Shown: positions 1-11,246, counted from the stretch's first letter. The stretch is 64,000 nucleotides of DNA from Kingdonia uniflora (GCA_014058105.1 JACGCM010002205.1:3782001-3846000), one strand, 5' to 3'. Made by a program: numbers and translations. Notes: generated by a model from the sequence alone, not told the origin.

Positions 1-554
1 TTAAATCGAGGTATTTATGATTTTGCCTTTTTCGTTTCCAAATACTTTGGGTATTTAGAAAATCTTATTATAATTTGATCTATAAATTGTAGTTTGATCT
101 CTAAAATTGTCTTCTAATTGTCGTTGGGCTTGTATATTTGTATGAATTGGTGTTATATTTTACTAAAATTTTGATTGTTAGCATTTTAGATTATATGTTT
201 TAATAATGTGGTGACTGATTCTCTTTCTTTGCTATTGCAAAGAGTTATACTTTAATGTTCTTTTTTGAGTTCATAAACTCTTGAAATACCCCACCATAAC
301 TATTAAGAGGGATCCTCTCTTTATCTTGAATCATACCAATGATAGCAAGGACTATGGTGTTGCATGTTTTCAACTCAAGAATATTTTTTTTCAATTGGAG
401 GTAACTTGACATATATTGAGAAGAATCTTTATGTAGTACTTTTGTAGTTGTTTAAAGTATCTATCCAAGGTTACAAAGAGGGCGGCCTAGAGCATCAGTT
501 AACTACCCAAGGAGACTCAAAAAGAAAGCAAAAAATACATTAATTGATAAATCT
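1..554. other. AT-rich sequence, no gene recognised
   Basis: No coding frame, RNA gene or repeat boundary can be supported here. The stretch is AT-rich and borders a decayed LINE-like remnant, so it may be more of the same element, but nothing in the sequence proves it. Confidence 0.4.
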
Positions 555-1085
555 AAAATATATTGCTATTGGGTCGTCAATCCTTTGGAGGAAATCTGGT
601 CTATTTGAGTGTCATTCTTCTAGAGTAGCCATGATTAGCATTTTGATCACCATCCAAGATGGTATGTATCTCGGCTATGTAGTTTTTACTAACACCAATA
701 GCTTTTCTATAAACAACCCCCAATTTTGCATGTCTAGGATTACCAATGCAAGAACCATCACAACATAGTTTTGTTTCCCCTTGTTCAGGGAGTAGCGATC
801 TGCAACTTCATATAGGTTTAGGTTTTCTTACCTACAACTCACTTTCAGGTACTTAATAATTTGGAGATCATTAATGCTATTGAAAATGCTATTCTTTGAG
901 GTCTTGACAATATTTAATATATTTTTGAGAACCTGGTATTTCATTGCATTAGAAGTTATTTTAGTATAAGCATATCTGATTTTATCTCTGTCAGACCAAA
1001 GATAATTGCATATTGAGAGCACTAAACAACCACATTTAGTATCTTCAAACCTGATTTTCTTAAGTAGACTAAAGAGAAGACACAT
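555..1085 (-). pseudogene. LINE-type RNase H domain remnant
   Basis: Read on the minus strand, a frame with stops carries the pattern LCCDGSCIGNPRHAKLGVVY (codons around 760-700), the first strand and catalytic Asp of the RNase H fold found at the C-terminus of plant L1-type retrotransposons and of reverse-transcriptase-like plant proteins. Upstream on the same strand (1085-830) is a helical stretch of the kind that precedes RNase H in these elements. The frame between the two parts is interrupted and the C-terminal half of the domain runs into a TAG. It is a dead fragment; no endonuclease or RT portion is visible in the window. The call rests on motif recognition alone. Confidence 0.45.
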
Positions 1086-1182
1086 AATACTCTTATGTGT
1101 TTTTAATACTTCAATCTCGAAAGTACTTTCTTACTATTATAAAATGTATTTTATTACTATTTGTGCTTCACGTGTATTCTGG

Positions 1183-1260
1183 AAGTATTGGCGAAGATTC
1201 TCCTTCCAGTCTTGTTTAGCAGTGACGCGTTTTCCGGAAGAAGAATCTTCGCCAATACTT
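1183..1260. repeat. Inverted repeat across the end of the element A 3' LTR
   Basis: The arms 1183-1209 and 1234-1260 are near-perfect reverse complements (about 24 of 27 positions, built on AGTATTGGCGAAGATTC) around a spacer of about 24 bases. The right arm is LTR sequence also present, unpaired, in the other LTR of element A (near 10780-10800). The left arm lies outside or at the edge of the LTR, so the LTR end appears to have been duplicated in inverted orientation. Confidence 0.7.
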
Positions 1261-1707
1261 ATTCGTAAAGAGAATGCAATAAGACTAGATAAGCAAAACT
1301 TTATGTGGAAAACTCAGTAAAAGCTGAGAAAAACCACAACCTCGAGGAGGATTTTGATGCAAAATTCAGTATACTGCTAGTTATTACAGAATTTAGAATA
1401 ATAGTAGGGTTAAAGTAACGAAATGGTAAGGTTTGTAGATTGTCAGTCTATTTTCATCTATTCTCTGCCTATATTTATAGTAGACACGGGCAATTTTCAA
1501 ACAAAAAGAAATAGTCTCCTATTTTGGGGGGAGTGGGCAAACTTTACGGATCTCTAACAACTCTTTTCTTGACCAGGTACAACGACTACTTTTGGTAGGT
1601 TGAGGACTGGTGGTAACTTCTTAAATATTGACCTTTGATCTGTATGGCTGTCTTTGACTACGCTTTGCTAGCCTACTCTTGTCGAATCTGGAGAATATAC
1701 TACTACA
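1217..1707 (-). mobile_element. Element A 3' LTR
   Basis: About 490 bp matching 10761-11246 base for base over most of its length, including GTGGAAAACTCAGTAAAAGC and GGGGGGAGTGGGC. In element orientation it begins TGTAGTAGTATATTC at 1707. A TATA box (TATAAATA on the minus strand, 1472-1479) sits in the same place as in the other LTR. The lower boundary, near 1217, is blurred by the inverted repeat. Confidence 0.85.
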
Positions 1708-2477
1708 ATCGCCCCATTCTCGACAAAAGCACTTGTGGTTGTGTCGAAAAAAATTTAGAAGCTGAAGAGGTTGCCGAATTAGAAGATGAGTCATTTTTGC
1801 TATTTATGAGGTCAAAGTAAACTGTATCTGGTTAAATTATTTCTGAGGTAAAATTAATGCGGTACAATGAATCTGGCAGAGTCAAGTTAGGTATAAATTA
1901 GGAGATTAAGGAGGGTGTAATAGTAGTAGTTTTGGAAGGATGCTGCCCCGAGTGTGGCAAAATATGCTACCAATGGTGTCATCATGTAATGGTGAAGGTA
2001 ATGGAGTCAATTAGTTTGGGGAAGAAGGGATAGCTGTTCGTGTTGGTAATGAAGATTTGAAGCTTGGATGGGCGTCCAGGGATCTTGCCGAGCGTAGGAG
2101 GCTTCTTGCAATTTTTTACCGCCTTTATCTATAGAAGTAGCCTTTAGAAGTTTAGTGACTTGAGAATCATTATGGTTCTTAGCTCTGGAAAGAGGCTTTA
2201 ATGTCCGATTCTGGTAAAAAGAAAACACTGAGTAATTAGTCATAAAAGTCAAATATAAAGATAGATTGTAGTTTGATGTAATGCAATCGAAGGATGAAGT
2301 TTTAAAATATTAATTGTAACTTATTCATAATAAATAAATTTAATATCTTCGATATTCTATTGTTGTGGTTTGTTGATTATCAATTATAGTTTGTAAATAA
2401 TCAAAGGTCAAATGTCGAACGTGAATGCACATAAAATGATAATGGGTTGTTATAAGATATTGAATGTATTTAACTAA
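1708..2477 (-). other. Element A polypurine tract and 3' spacer
   Basis: Directly inside the 3' LTR the minus strand reads GAATGGGGCGAT before TGTAG, a polypurine-tract-like primer site for plus-strand DNA synthesis; elements C and D have GAGGGG(G)GCGAA in the same place. The rest of this stretch holds no frame I can support. By analogy with C and D it would be where small antisense ORFs lie, but none is recognisable here. Confidence 0.55.
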
Positions 2478-4119
2478 GTGGGTCCAGAAACAAATTTCAT
2501 GGTTGATTACACGCTTAAGATGAACCCGCAGAAGTTAGGCTATCGGTACTTGGTAAGGTTTCTGAAAAGGCCATTGTTTTATGATATGGTGTCAATGGGG
2601 GGGGGGGGGGGGGGGGGCGATACACCGATGAACGTTTACATGTCCCTGAGAATTATGAGTTCGACAAGGAAGATCCTAGAGAATCCCTAAAGAGAAAGAA
2701 TTTTTACTTAACTTTGCGGTTAGGTAATTGTAATTGTTGATGTTTAAAGTATTTGAATGGGATGTGAAGTGTTTCTAACTATTTTATGTTGTTTACAGCA
2801 TTGAAAGAGGTCGACAAGATGTCACTTGTAAAAGAAGAGTTGCATAAGATGTGGAAAGATTTCTTTGGTAGGATCGATAAACTGGTCATCGACCAAGATC
2901 TAGTGAGCACGCTATTCCAAGAGGCCGGTCTAAAGTGGTCGAGGGTAAAAGGTTATGAAGTACCTATTTTCGATAAAAAAATGTCGACGAGGAACAAGAC
3001 AGCCGCAGATGCTAGCTTGCCATTGGAAAATCATTCCTTGGGTGGGTACAATACTAATACAGAGATTGATGTCATGCTAGTTGAGTCTCTGGAAGGAATA
3101 AAAAGAAAAGGGCTGTGAGTTCTAATATTCCTTCATTGCTTCCTCATAAAAGGCTTACTCGACAATCGACAATGGAGGAGATGGTTGGTACCGTTAAATT
3201 AGCAGTTGTGGCGAAAGGGCGTTCTTCACAGGGTTCTGGCAGTGTAGTCCCGAAGAAGACTAGTAGTGGTGAGACGTCGAAGATGAAACGGAAATTCAGA
3301 AAACCGTGGATGCTTATACGTCTGGGATGGATGAGCATAAGAAGGAGGTGAAGGATTGTTTGGTGGGGATTGAGAGCTTGAATACATTTTTTAGGGAGGG
3401 TTAGAGGAACATGTCGAAGGTGAGAAATTTTAATGCTTTACTACGAATGAAAAAATTGGTAGGTCACTCGAATATTCATTATATGACTTTGATGCAGATT
3501 AAGAAGTTGGTAATTGAAGCCATAGGTCACGTTGTGGGCAGTGGTGACCTGACAAATCAGATTATTGCCTATTAAAATATAGAGAAGGATTTGATCGCAG
3601 AGAAGGCCGAGTTGAATGCAACATTAAATAGGTATAAGCTCGATACGAAAAAGGCAAGGGATGTTGCGCTTGGTAAAGCAAAGAAAGTGGTAGAGAAAGA
3701 GAAAAAGGAGGCTTTGGCGTTATAGAAGACCTACTTTGAGAAGATGTAAGGGAGCAAGTTACCGATGTTATGAAAGCAATGGAGCTTGAGCAGGGTAAAC
3801 TTCTTGATGAGGTGAGGGCTCAGTTGAATGATGAGAACTGGCAAAATATCGGGAAGTGAGGGCGTATTTTCGAGGACAGTATGAGGAGTTGGAAGAAAGG
3901 AAAAAATTCTTCAATGAACTTGCAATATTTGGTAGTGTTATTTTCGATGATAGCTTGGAAGATGATGTACCCTAGACTCCCGATGGATTCAGGGCAACCG
4001 AAGTTATAGAAGATGATGGAAGCAGATGGTTCTCGTCTTAGGGAGGTAGCTGATGTGCAGGTACCCGATGGTGCCCTAAATGCGAATGAAGAAAAATTAC
4101 CTTCTAAAATGTTAAACAT
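2478..4119 (+). pseudogene. Element A antisense ORF (gypsy-associated coiled-coil protein), broken
   Basis: This lies antisense to pol, between pol and the 3' LTR. Frames at 2478-2690, 2786-3118 and 3115-3351, and unlisted frames from about 3580 to 4090, are pieces of one reading. The first ends in RPLFYDMVS and, past a poly-G tract, continues in another frame with [16 protein letters not shown], which parallels element D (PWLFDLCST, then SYENVEGEDPYRL). The second piece contains [16 protein letters not shown]. The last part is highly charged ([22 protein letters not shown]), a likely coiled coil. It resembles the plant protein family annotated as putative gypsy-type transposon (my recollection of Pfam Transposase_28). 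Function is unknown. Broken by stops, a homopolymer frameshift and possible unspliced introns. Confidence 0.6.
2597..2617 (+). repeat. Homopolymer of 21 G
   Basis: An uninterrupted run of 21 G lies inside the antisense ORF of element A, where relatives C and D have a short Gly/Arg-coding stretch. Reading frame changes across the run. The exact length may be a sequencing estimate. Confidence 0.9.
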
Positions 4120-4548
4120 TGTGTATGCAGTGCTATGTTGATAAAGAATGTAAAAATGATTAGTGGGACCAAAACAATTTAATTCATAGTTTATGGTAAA
4201 TATTTGTGATGCGGAAAAATTTTATTTATGAAATAATTTTGTGTATTTTTTTTGTAAATAATTCGAAGTAGCAGATTTGATAAAGTAGTTTTATCGAATG
4301 TAACTATAGATTCGAACAGATAGTGGGGAACGCTTGTTTGTGTGATAAGTGATAGATGGCCATGAAATGACAAGTAATGAGAATGAGTACCAGATGTATA
4401 TCCTTAGATGGGTATCTAAATTTAGATTTGTGAAGCACAAGAACTCTGTTAGAGGTTGTTCGATAAGTAAAGAGCATGATGTACAGTTGGATGTTGCTCG
4501 AGTAAATTTGAATAATAGTCTTTAGTCATACTTGTTAAGTAGTGACCA
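4120..4548. other. Element A spacer between antisense ORF and tandem array
   Basis: AT-rich sequence without a supportable gene. It separates the charged end of the antisense ORF from the 60-bp array. Confidence 0.5.
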
Positions 4549-5058
4549 AGAACAAATCAAGATAATAAGGATTTTGTTTGTCTCATGCATACATATCTTG
4601 TATGGGTTGAGATCAAATTGAGATAGTAAGGAAATTGTTTGTCTAATATATACTTAACAAGTATAGATCGAGATTAAATCGAAATAGTAAGGATATGGTT
4701 TGTCTGATCTGTACTTGACAAGTATAGATCGAGATCAAATCAAATAGTAAGAATATTATTTGTCTGATGTATACTTGACAAGTATAGATTGAGATCAAAT
4801 TAAAATAGTAAGGATATTGTTTGTCTGATGTATACTTAATAAGTATAGATCGAGATCAAATCAAAATAGTATGGATTATGTTTGTATAATGTATACTTGA
4901 CAATTATAGATCGAGATCAAATCGAAATAGTAAGGATATTATTTATCTGATGTATACTTGACAAGTATAGATCGAGAATAAATCAAATAGTAAGAATATT
5001 GTCTGTTTGATGTATACTTGACAAGCATAGATCGAGATCAAATCGAAATTGTAAGGAG
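4549..5058. repeat. Tandem array, about 60-bp unit, about 8 copies
   Basis: The unit contains GATCAAATCGAAATAGTAAG, a TTGTTTGTCTGATG segment and ATACTTGACAAGTATAG, which is itself partly palindromic (TACTTGACAAGTA). Units begin near 4549, 4610, 4671, 4732, 4791, 4853, 4914 and 4975, with a partial ninth copy at 5034. It lies just after the pol stop of element A, in the hypervariable 3' region where Tat-group elements often carry arrays that can seed satellites. Confidence 0.9.
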
Positions 5059-5147
5059 TGAACTGATAACAATTTTTTTTTTGAATCGATGAAAACGGTT
5101 ACAGTGTATCATTTGTAAAACCGTTTGAGTTGAGCAGTATACCATGG

Positions 5148-6260
5148 TTATTCAAGCTGTATTTCATCTTCAGTCATCAGCCAATAAGTTCTACTATCTA
5201 TTTTGTTACTGACAAAGTATGTCCCTTCCCAGTTTTCTGATAATTTTCCAGAATTTTTAGGTCGAGTACTATCTTGGATCCGTCGTAAGACAAGGTCTCC
5301 GATACCAAATTTCTGTTTTTGTACTTTCTTGTTGTATATTTTTTTCAATGTATCATGATATCGTCCTAAATTTGTAATGGCCTTGTCTATGGTTTCTTTT
5401 ATCCAATTGAGGTTACAAAGGAGACCGAGTTTATTGTCTTTATCTTGAATTTTCCGTCGAGTACTTGGTAGATCGAGGTCAAAAGGTATGACTCCTAAAT
5501 TTGTAATAGCCTTGTCTATGGTTTCTTCTATCCAATTAAGGTTGCAAAGGAGACCAAGTTTATTGTCTTTATCTTGAATTTTTCGCCGAGTACTTGGTAG
5601 ATCGAGGTCAAAAGGTATGACTGCTTCGATACCAAAAGCCATCATGAATGGAATGGAGCCTATTGAGACTCGAGGAGTGGTTTAGTAGGCCCAGAGAACA
5701 CTGAGAAATTCATCCACCCATCGCCCTTTCTTGTCGTCGAGACACTTGCGTAATCTTGATTTGATGCTTTTATTTATGGCTTCGGCTTGTCCATTGCCTT
5801 GTGGATAATATGGTGTGAATGTTTGAGCTATATTTTGTATTTATGGAGGAAAACAAGTACTTTGGTGCTGATGAATTGTTTTCCATTATCGGAGCGTATC
5901 ATATATGGACAACCAAACTAGGTGATGATGTGCTCCCAAAGGAACTTGATGACTTCATTTTCATTAGTATGGCCGAGAGGAACTATTTTAACCCATTTTG
6001 TGAAGTAATCAGTGGCAACTAGAACGAGCCTTCAGTTTCCCGATATTGGATGGAAAGGTCCAATGATGTCGATTCCCCATCGTTTGAATGGCCAAAGGAC
6101 ATTGTTGATATGCAAGTCTACGACTGGACTTTTGATGTCTTTGGCATGGATTTGGCATTTGTAACATTTTTGAACGAAGTCTTCGCAGTCCTGTCTCATC
6201 TTGGGCCTGTACAATCCTTGTGTGAAAGCGCGTTGGGCTACTGATCTTTCTAAAACATGT
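5148..6260 (-). pseudogene. pol: Element A integrase, broken
   Basis: The minus strand holds an integrase in pieces. 6214-6032 carries the end of the zinc-binding domain (CYKCQIHAKD) and the first core strand with catalytic Asp (KRWGIDIIGPF). From 6030 to 5650 the core is readable only with stops and frameshifts. 5645-5148 is an open C-terminal domain ending in KFGIGDLVLRR and GKLSENWEGTYFV, the chromo-like part of Ty3/gypsy integrases. That last frame contains an in-frame 43-residue tandem duplication. Integrase would join element cDNA to host DNA; this copy cannot. Confidence 0.8.
5364..5621 (-). repeat. 129-bp tandem duplication inside the integrase C-terminal domain
   Basis: Copies 5493-5621 and 5364-5492 encode the same 43 residues (VIPFDLDLPSTRRKIQDKDN onward to AITNLG), with a Glu/Lys change as the main protein difference. 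The length is a multiple of three, so the frame stays open across it. Elements C and D have a single copy of this segment. Confidence 0.9.
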
Positions 6261-6599
6261 GAGCTACAGAGTTATCTGATTTTGATCTGAGCTTGTTTAT
6301 GAGAAATACATTCAATAAGTGGTCCCCCTCCTGTGAATAGATATAACATGTGATCTTGGACGGTGAATCTGGGGTCTCCATTGTTAACAGTGGTGATCTG
6401 GAGTGTTGACAGTATATCGAGGCTTGAATTCACGATGATTTAGATTTCTAAAGACCTTTTTGCACTGCCCCCCCAGCATGGCAGCAATGTAAGCTAACGC
6501 ATCGGCATATCAATTTTTTTGTCGAGTTAAGTAAGAAATTATTGCGTATTTAAATTTTGGCATCTTTTCTTCGACCCGAGCTGCGTAATCAATCATTTG

Positions 6600-7371
6600 T
6601 CATGTTGTTTTAAAAGTTTTGTTGCAATGATTTGCCACGAGTAAAGAGTCGACGCATACTGCTAATTCTTCTGCTCCGAGAGTAAGTATGAGATCGAGAC
6701 CGTGCAGGATTCTTTCATATTTGGTCTCATTATTGGTAGCATAGAAGTTTAGCTTGATAGATTTTTGGATTCGATGATTGGAAGGCGTAACGAGGACAAT
6801 GCCAATCCCTGATCCTTGTGGTCCTGCAGATCCGTCTGTAAAATGTTACCAACCTTAGCTTTTTGAGCATGCGCCTGGTTGTGCTATTGAGATATTTGTG
6901 AAGATTTCTTCTAGTTCTTCCCAATCGGGGTCCTCGACGGGAAAGTCTGCCAAAAAGTCGGCCACTGCTTGTCCCTTGATTGATATTTGGGGTTAAAAGG
7001 AAATGTCGTATTCTCCGAGAAAGGTAACCATTGCTGGATTGTTTGAGATTTTTCATTTTTGGAGAGTACTAGTTTGAGGGGGTACTTTGTGATGACTTCG
7101 ATAGGATAAGCTTGAAACTAGGGACAAATTTTTGAAAATTATAGACCAGGGCGAGTAGTTATTTTTCTGTTCTTGTGTATCTTTTTTTAGCAGGCGTATG
7201 TGCTTTGCTGATAAAGTAGATTGGCTTTTCTACTCCACCATCTTCTCGAATAAGGATGGAACTGATTGAATCTTCAGTTGTGGATAAGGACATTGTAATT
7301 GATTCGCCATCAATTGGAGTACTTATTATAGGAGAACGCCCCAAGTATCGTTTAAGATCTTGGAAAGCCAT
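6600..7371 (-). pseudogene. pol: Element A RT connection and RNase H
   Basis: 7371-7159 is an open frame for the RT-RNase H connection (SSILIREDGGVEKPIYFISK, then an AHTP stretch). Past a break, the minus strand reads FTDGSAGPQGSGIGIVLVTP around 6850-6790, giving the first RNase H catalytic Asp, then ATNNETKYE with the catalytic Glu and VCVDSLLVANH with the next Asp. RNase H removes the RNA template during reverse transcription. The 108-residue frame at 6730-7056 is an out-of-frame shadow of this domain. Stops and a frameshift make it a pseudogene. Confidence 0.8.
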
Positions 7372-8403
7372 TTCATAGTTAGGAGTCCAAATGAATTCCT
7401 TTTGCTGTTTGCTCGAAAGAGGAGTGTGGTTGCCACGAAGAAAGAGGTAAAGGAGTTTGTATCGATCAGATGACTTTAAGATGAATCTGTGAAGAACGAC
7501 TATCTTGCCTACAAATTTTTAAACATCTATTTTTATTCGAGAAGATGGCATCGCGATGAGTGCTTTGATTTGTGCGGGATCGATTTCTATCCCTCTTTTA
7601 CTGACCAGATGTCCCAGGAATTTACTTGATGCGACTCTAAATTGACATTTCCCTGGGTTGAGTTTCATCTGGTACTTGTGAAGGATATCAAAAATGATTT
7701 GGAGGTTACTGGATTAGTATTCTCGTTTCAAGCTTTTGCAGATCATATCATTGATGTAGACTTCCATAATTATGCCAAGATGATCTTTAAGCATTGTAGT
7801 TACAAGTCTCTGGTAAGTAGCGTCTGCATTTTTTAAATTGAAAGGCATTACCGTGTAACAGTAGAGACCTCTGTCGGTGACGAGGGTTATTTTTTCCTGA
7901 TCTTCTTCGGAGAGTGGAACCTGGTTATAGCCAGAGGCTGCATCCATCATAGAAAGAAGTTCGTGCCCTGCGACTGATTCGAGAAGTTACGGAATTAGCG
8001 GTTGAAAAAAGCTATTTTTGAGTATGAACTTGATGGGTTCTGTGAAGTAAACACAAACTCTAATTTTGCCATTTTTCTTTGGTACCGTTTCGATATTAGA
8101 AACCTAGTTCGGATATATTGCTTCCCGAGTAAATCTTAACCGAAGGAGTTTGTCATTTTCTGTATCGCAGAGTCGGGGAGCTAGATTCTGTGATTTTTGA
8201 ATGATAGCTTTACTGTTTGGAAGGAGGTTGAGTCGGTGGCAAGCGATTGAAGGATCGATGCCAGGCATTTCTTGGAATGTCCAAGCAAAGATGTCGATGT
8301 TCTTCTTAAGTATTTGTATCATTGTCTCTTTTTCATCAGTTGACAATTTGGAGTCGATGAAGGTTGTACGCCCTGGGCCATTGAGTTTAACTAATTTAAC
8401 CAT
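7372..8403 (-). pseudogene. pol: Element A reverse transcriptase, active site mutated
   Basis: Minus-strand frames show the RT in order: linker with IDIFAWTFQEMPGIDPSIAC (8403 region), then MMDAASGYNQVPLSEEDQEK with the palm Asp (7950-7890), then MPFNLKNADATYQRLVTTML and the active-site strand EVYINDMICKSL near 7760-7730. Ty3/gypsy RTs have YIDD; here it is YIND (codon 7750-7752), a G-to-A change at a former CG dinucleotide. Stops break the region between 8100 and 7950 and after 7714. Confidence 0.85.
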
Positions 8404-8434
8404 CTCAGTATCATGCTGTTTGAATGTTGGTAAT

Positions 8435-8959
8435 TCATTTTGCTGTAGTTGTTATGCTTTGAGAAGTTTTATTGTACGAGGGTTGGCTATGGTTATTTTT
8501 ACATATTCGTGCGACTACATGGCTACCTTTGATTTCATATATTCCATGATCTATTGGAAAATCCAGTGCCAGATAATAAGTAGAAGGCACTGCTTTGATT
8601 GAATGTAACCAACTGCGTCCCAAAATTCCCAAATATTTGGACTCTACATCAATGACAAGAAATTTTACAAATATAGTCTCTGAACCAGCCTGAACTAGCT
8701 GAGTGATCTCTCCTGTGGCTAATTCTTTCGAACCATTGAAGCCCGTAATTGTTGTTGTCAAAGCTTTTATAGAATCTGTTAGGCCTAAGATTTCAATTGC
8801 TCTTCTGAGCAATACATCTGTGACGCTTCCTGTATCGATGAGAAGCGTATGTAGATAGTCTTGTTCAACTTTGAGCATAATAATGAGAGGGTCATCATGG
8901 GGGTATTTAACGTAGCTGGTGTCAAAGTCTTCGAAGGTGATTTGGTAAGGACATTTCAA
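8435..8959 (-). pseudogene. pol: Element A aspartic protease
   Basis: An open 174-codon frame covers the whole retropepsin-like domain. The catalytic motif is LLIDTGSVTDVLL and the second conserved block is KYLGILGRSWLHSIKAVPST. Upstream is a short linker with HDDPLIIML. The protease would cut the Gag-Pol polyprotein. This is the best-preserved domain of element A, but it is cut off from gag and RT by stops, so it is annotated as part of a dead pol. Confidence 0.85.
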
Positions 8960-9029
8960 TTTTCTTGTGCTTGGAAGAAGTTTTGCTGATTTTTATGAGG
9001 AGGTCATTTTACAGTAAGATGTAATCCGA

Positions 9030-10592
9030 TTATCTTATTTTCCTTTCTTCCCATTCACAATCTCGATCATATACAGTTGGCAAGCTTGCCCCTGGACCTG
9101 ATTTTGCTCCACTTTTATTTTTTGCTTTATTCCCGAGAAATTTTTTGATGTTGATGACATAATTGTGGAGTCTTCCAGCTAATAGGATACGATGAAAGAT
9201 TCGTATGAGGGAGTAACAAGTGTCAGTCTCATGGTTTTGCACATTGTGATACTGACATAGTGGTCTATTGGGAAGATCAAGAATAGGTTGTGGTGCGCGA
9301 TAATACTCATCTCCCTTTATCGTCGGTAGGATAATGGAGAGAGTTGTTGTCATTGGCGGCAAAATTGGGACAGGTCTGTCAGGTTTACCATCCCTTCTTC
9401 TATTGTTGTCGGCGTTTCTATCGCGCTGTTTGGGCACTTTATTAGTGACTGTTCATTGGGATGGGGTCGAAGATGTTTCTCGAGAATGGATCACAGATGA
9501 GCTCTTCATCTTATCTTTCTTTGATCGTTCAAGTTTGATGTAGTTATAAAATACATCAATCATTTGTGACTGTTCGTGGCTTATGCAGAGTAAGCTCTTC
9601 TCAAACTTTTGAGTCATTGTGCAGCGCGGAGGTGAATGCTGGAACTACGATTTTAGGGTATGAGTTCCCAATTTTCCTTGTTTCCTGTAGGAAGCGTTTA
9701 TAAATGCTTGTCAGGGTCTCTTTCGCACCTTGCTCGAAGTAAAGCAAGGAATCGACAGTGATCTCTCGCTCTCTAGCATGAGCGTAATTGGATTTGAAAA
9801 GATGTTGGAACTGGATAAACGTGGTGATGGAGGCCTCTTGAATTGTATGGAACCAGCGAAACAATTTTTCCTTCAGGCTTATGTTGAATAGCCTACATAG
9901 TATGTGGTCGAGTTTGGAATATAACCCAACTGCGGCTTTGAAATGTCGAATGAGTGTAAGCATTTCAGTCAGGCCTGCATACTGAATAAATTTGGGAATA
10001 TGGAAAATTTCTGAGATAGGCATATTTTCGAAATGAGGGGAGATAAGGTTTTTTTTATTCTATCAAGTGTGGATCTTCAGCCTGAAATGTTAAAGCTTAT
10101 GGACTGGATCCTATTATTGAGGTCGTCCAAGGTGACAAACTGATGCGGAGGAAATGGTAAGGCTGTAACCTGACGAACAAAATTTCCATGTCCTTCTGGT
10201 CCCAATCTATCCCTGATTGGTCTTCTTTCAGGCAGGGGGGGGGGGAGGTTTGATGGCACGTGCGTAGACTTCATTGAGTTGTCGATGCTGAGGATGTTAA
10301 ACCAAAATGTCGAGAGGCTCTATTTGGGTTCCCAGATCTGGATCGTGAAATCCATAGCTCATCTTCCCTTGGTGGACCATCGCGCTGAATTGCTTTTGAT
10401 CTATGCTCGCTCCAGGTGAGTGAAGGGGATGTCTGTCGACCCGTAAATCGATCTTGTCTTCTCCTCAGTCATTTTGTTTCTTTTTGATGTGTTTGACTCT
10501 ATTGATCTAAGGCTTTCCTCGGTTTGTCTCTCTCTATTTGAAGAGCTTGAGCCGGACACGCTGATCTTCCAGTCTTTAGGCTTTTTCTGCAA
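9030..10592 (-). pseudogene. gag: Element A gag, broken
   Basis: Four minus-strand frames (10592-10401, 10274-10077, 10023-9601, 9437-9030) are pieces of one gag. The first is charged and Ser-rich. The third is the core retrotransposon gag domain, with LFRWFHTIQEASITTFIQFQ and the later ETLTSIYKRFLQETRK. The last begins with an Arg-rich run and holds a zinc-knuckle-like CQYHNVQNHETDTCYSL. Gag forms the virus-like particle and binds genomic RNA. An 11-G run (10235-10245; C on the coding strand, giving Pro codons) lies in the N-terminal part. Confidence 0.8.
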
Positions 10593-10740
10593 CCATTTAT
10601 TTCTGAAGCTTGACTACTGTACCGTATAGATCAACAACTCCTGGTATTTCCTAATCTCTTACGGTACTTGAATGGGTTCTTAGGTTCATGTTTGTCATCG
10701 GATGGTGTTTAGATCAGTGATGGTAAAAAATGTGTGGAAA

Positions 10741-10758
10741 TTCCCACAGACGACGCTA
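10741..10758 (-). promoter_or_regulatory. Element A primer binding site
   Basis: Two bases inside the 5' LTR the minus strand reads TAGCGTCGTCTGTGGGAA. Element D has TGGCGCCGTCTGTG at the same place, so this is a primer binding site decayed at its first CG/GG positions. It would pair with the 3' end of a host tRNA; I do not name the tRNA. Confidence 0.75.
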
Positions 10759-10760
10759 AT

Positions 10761-11246
10761 TGTAGTGGCGTGTTTTTCAGAAAGAGAATTTTTGCCAACA
10801 CTTATTCGTAAAGATAATGAAATAAGACTAGATAAACAAGATTTTACGTGGAAAACTCAGTAAAAGCTGAGAAAAAGCATGACCTCGAGGAGGATTTTGA
10901 TGTAAAATCTAATATATTGCTAGTTATCACAGAATTTAGAATGATAGTAGGGTTAAAGTAACGAAATGGTATGGTTTGAAGATTGTCGGTTTATTCTTAT
11001 CTATTCTCTACCTGTATTTATAGTAGACACAGGTAGTTTTCAAGCAGAAATAAATAGTCTCCTATTCTGGGGGGAGTGGGCGAACTTTGCGGATCTCTAA
11101 CAGTTCTTTTCTTGACCAAGTACAACGGCTATTTTTGGCAGGTCGAGGACTTGAGGTAACTTCTTGAATGTTGACCTTCGATCATTATTGGTTGTCTTCG
11201 ACTACGCTTTGCTGGCTTACTCTTGCCAAATTTGGGGAATATGCTA
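10761..11246 (-). mobile_element. Element A 5' LTR
   Basis: Direct repeat of 1217-1707. It ends (element sense) in CACTACA at 10761, next to the PBS. The TATA box on the minus strand is at 11015-11022. The opposite end stops near 11246, about five bases short of the TGTAG start kept in the other LTR. Confidence 0.85.

Larger units (their letters stand above)
1217..11246 (-). mobile_element. Element A: Tat-like Ty3/gypsy LTR retrotransposon, decayed
   Basis: Two direct LTR copies (1217-1707 and 10761-11246) bracket, on the minus strand, a PBS, gag, protease, RT, RNase H and integrase, followed by a tandem array and an antisense coding region. The order RT-RH-IN marks Ty3/gypsy; the antisense ORF and the 3' tandem array fit the Tat group. 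The LTRs match at most positions (roughly nine in ten by eye), so the insertion is not recent. All ORFs carry stops or frameshifts and the RT active site is mutated, so the copy cannot be autonomous. The last bases of the 5' LTR are lost at the junction with element B, so no target-site duplication can be read. Confidence 0.85.

Noticed and set aside
1006..1320. 104-codon plus-strand frame
   Set aside because: It crosses from the LINE-like remnant into the LTR of element A and has no similarity to any protein; a chance frame.
6730..7056. 108-codon minus-strand frame, Arg-rich
   Set aside because: Out-of-frame reading of the element A RNase H; the true frame on the same strand shows FTDGSAGPQGSGIGI.
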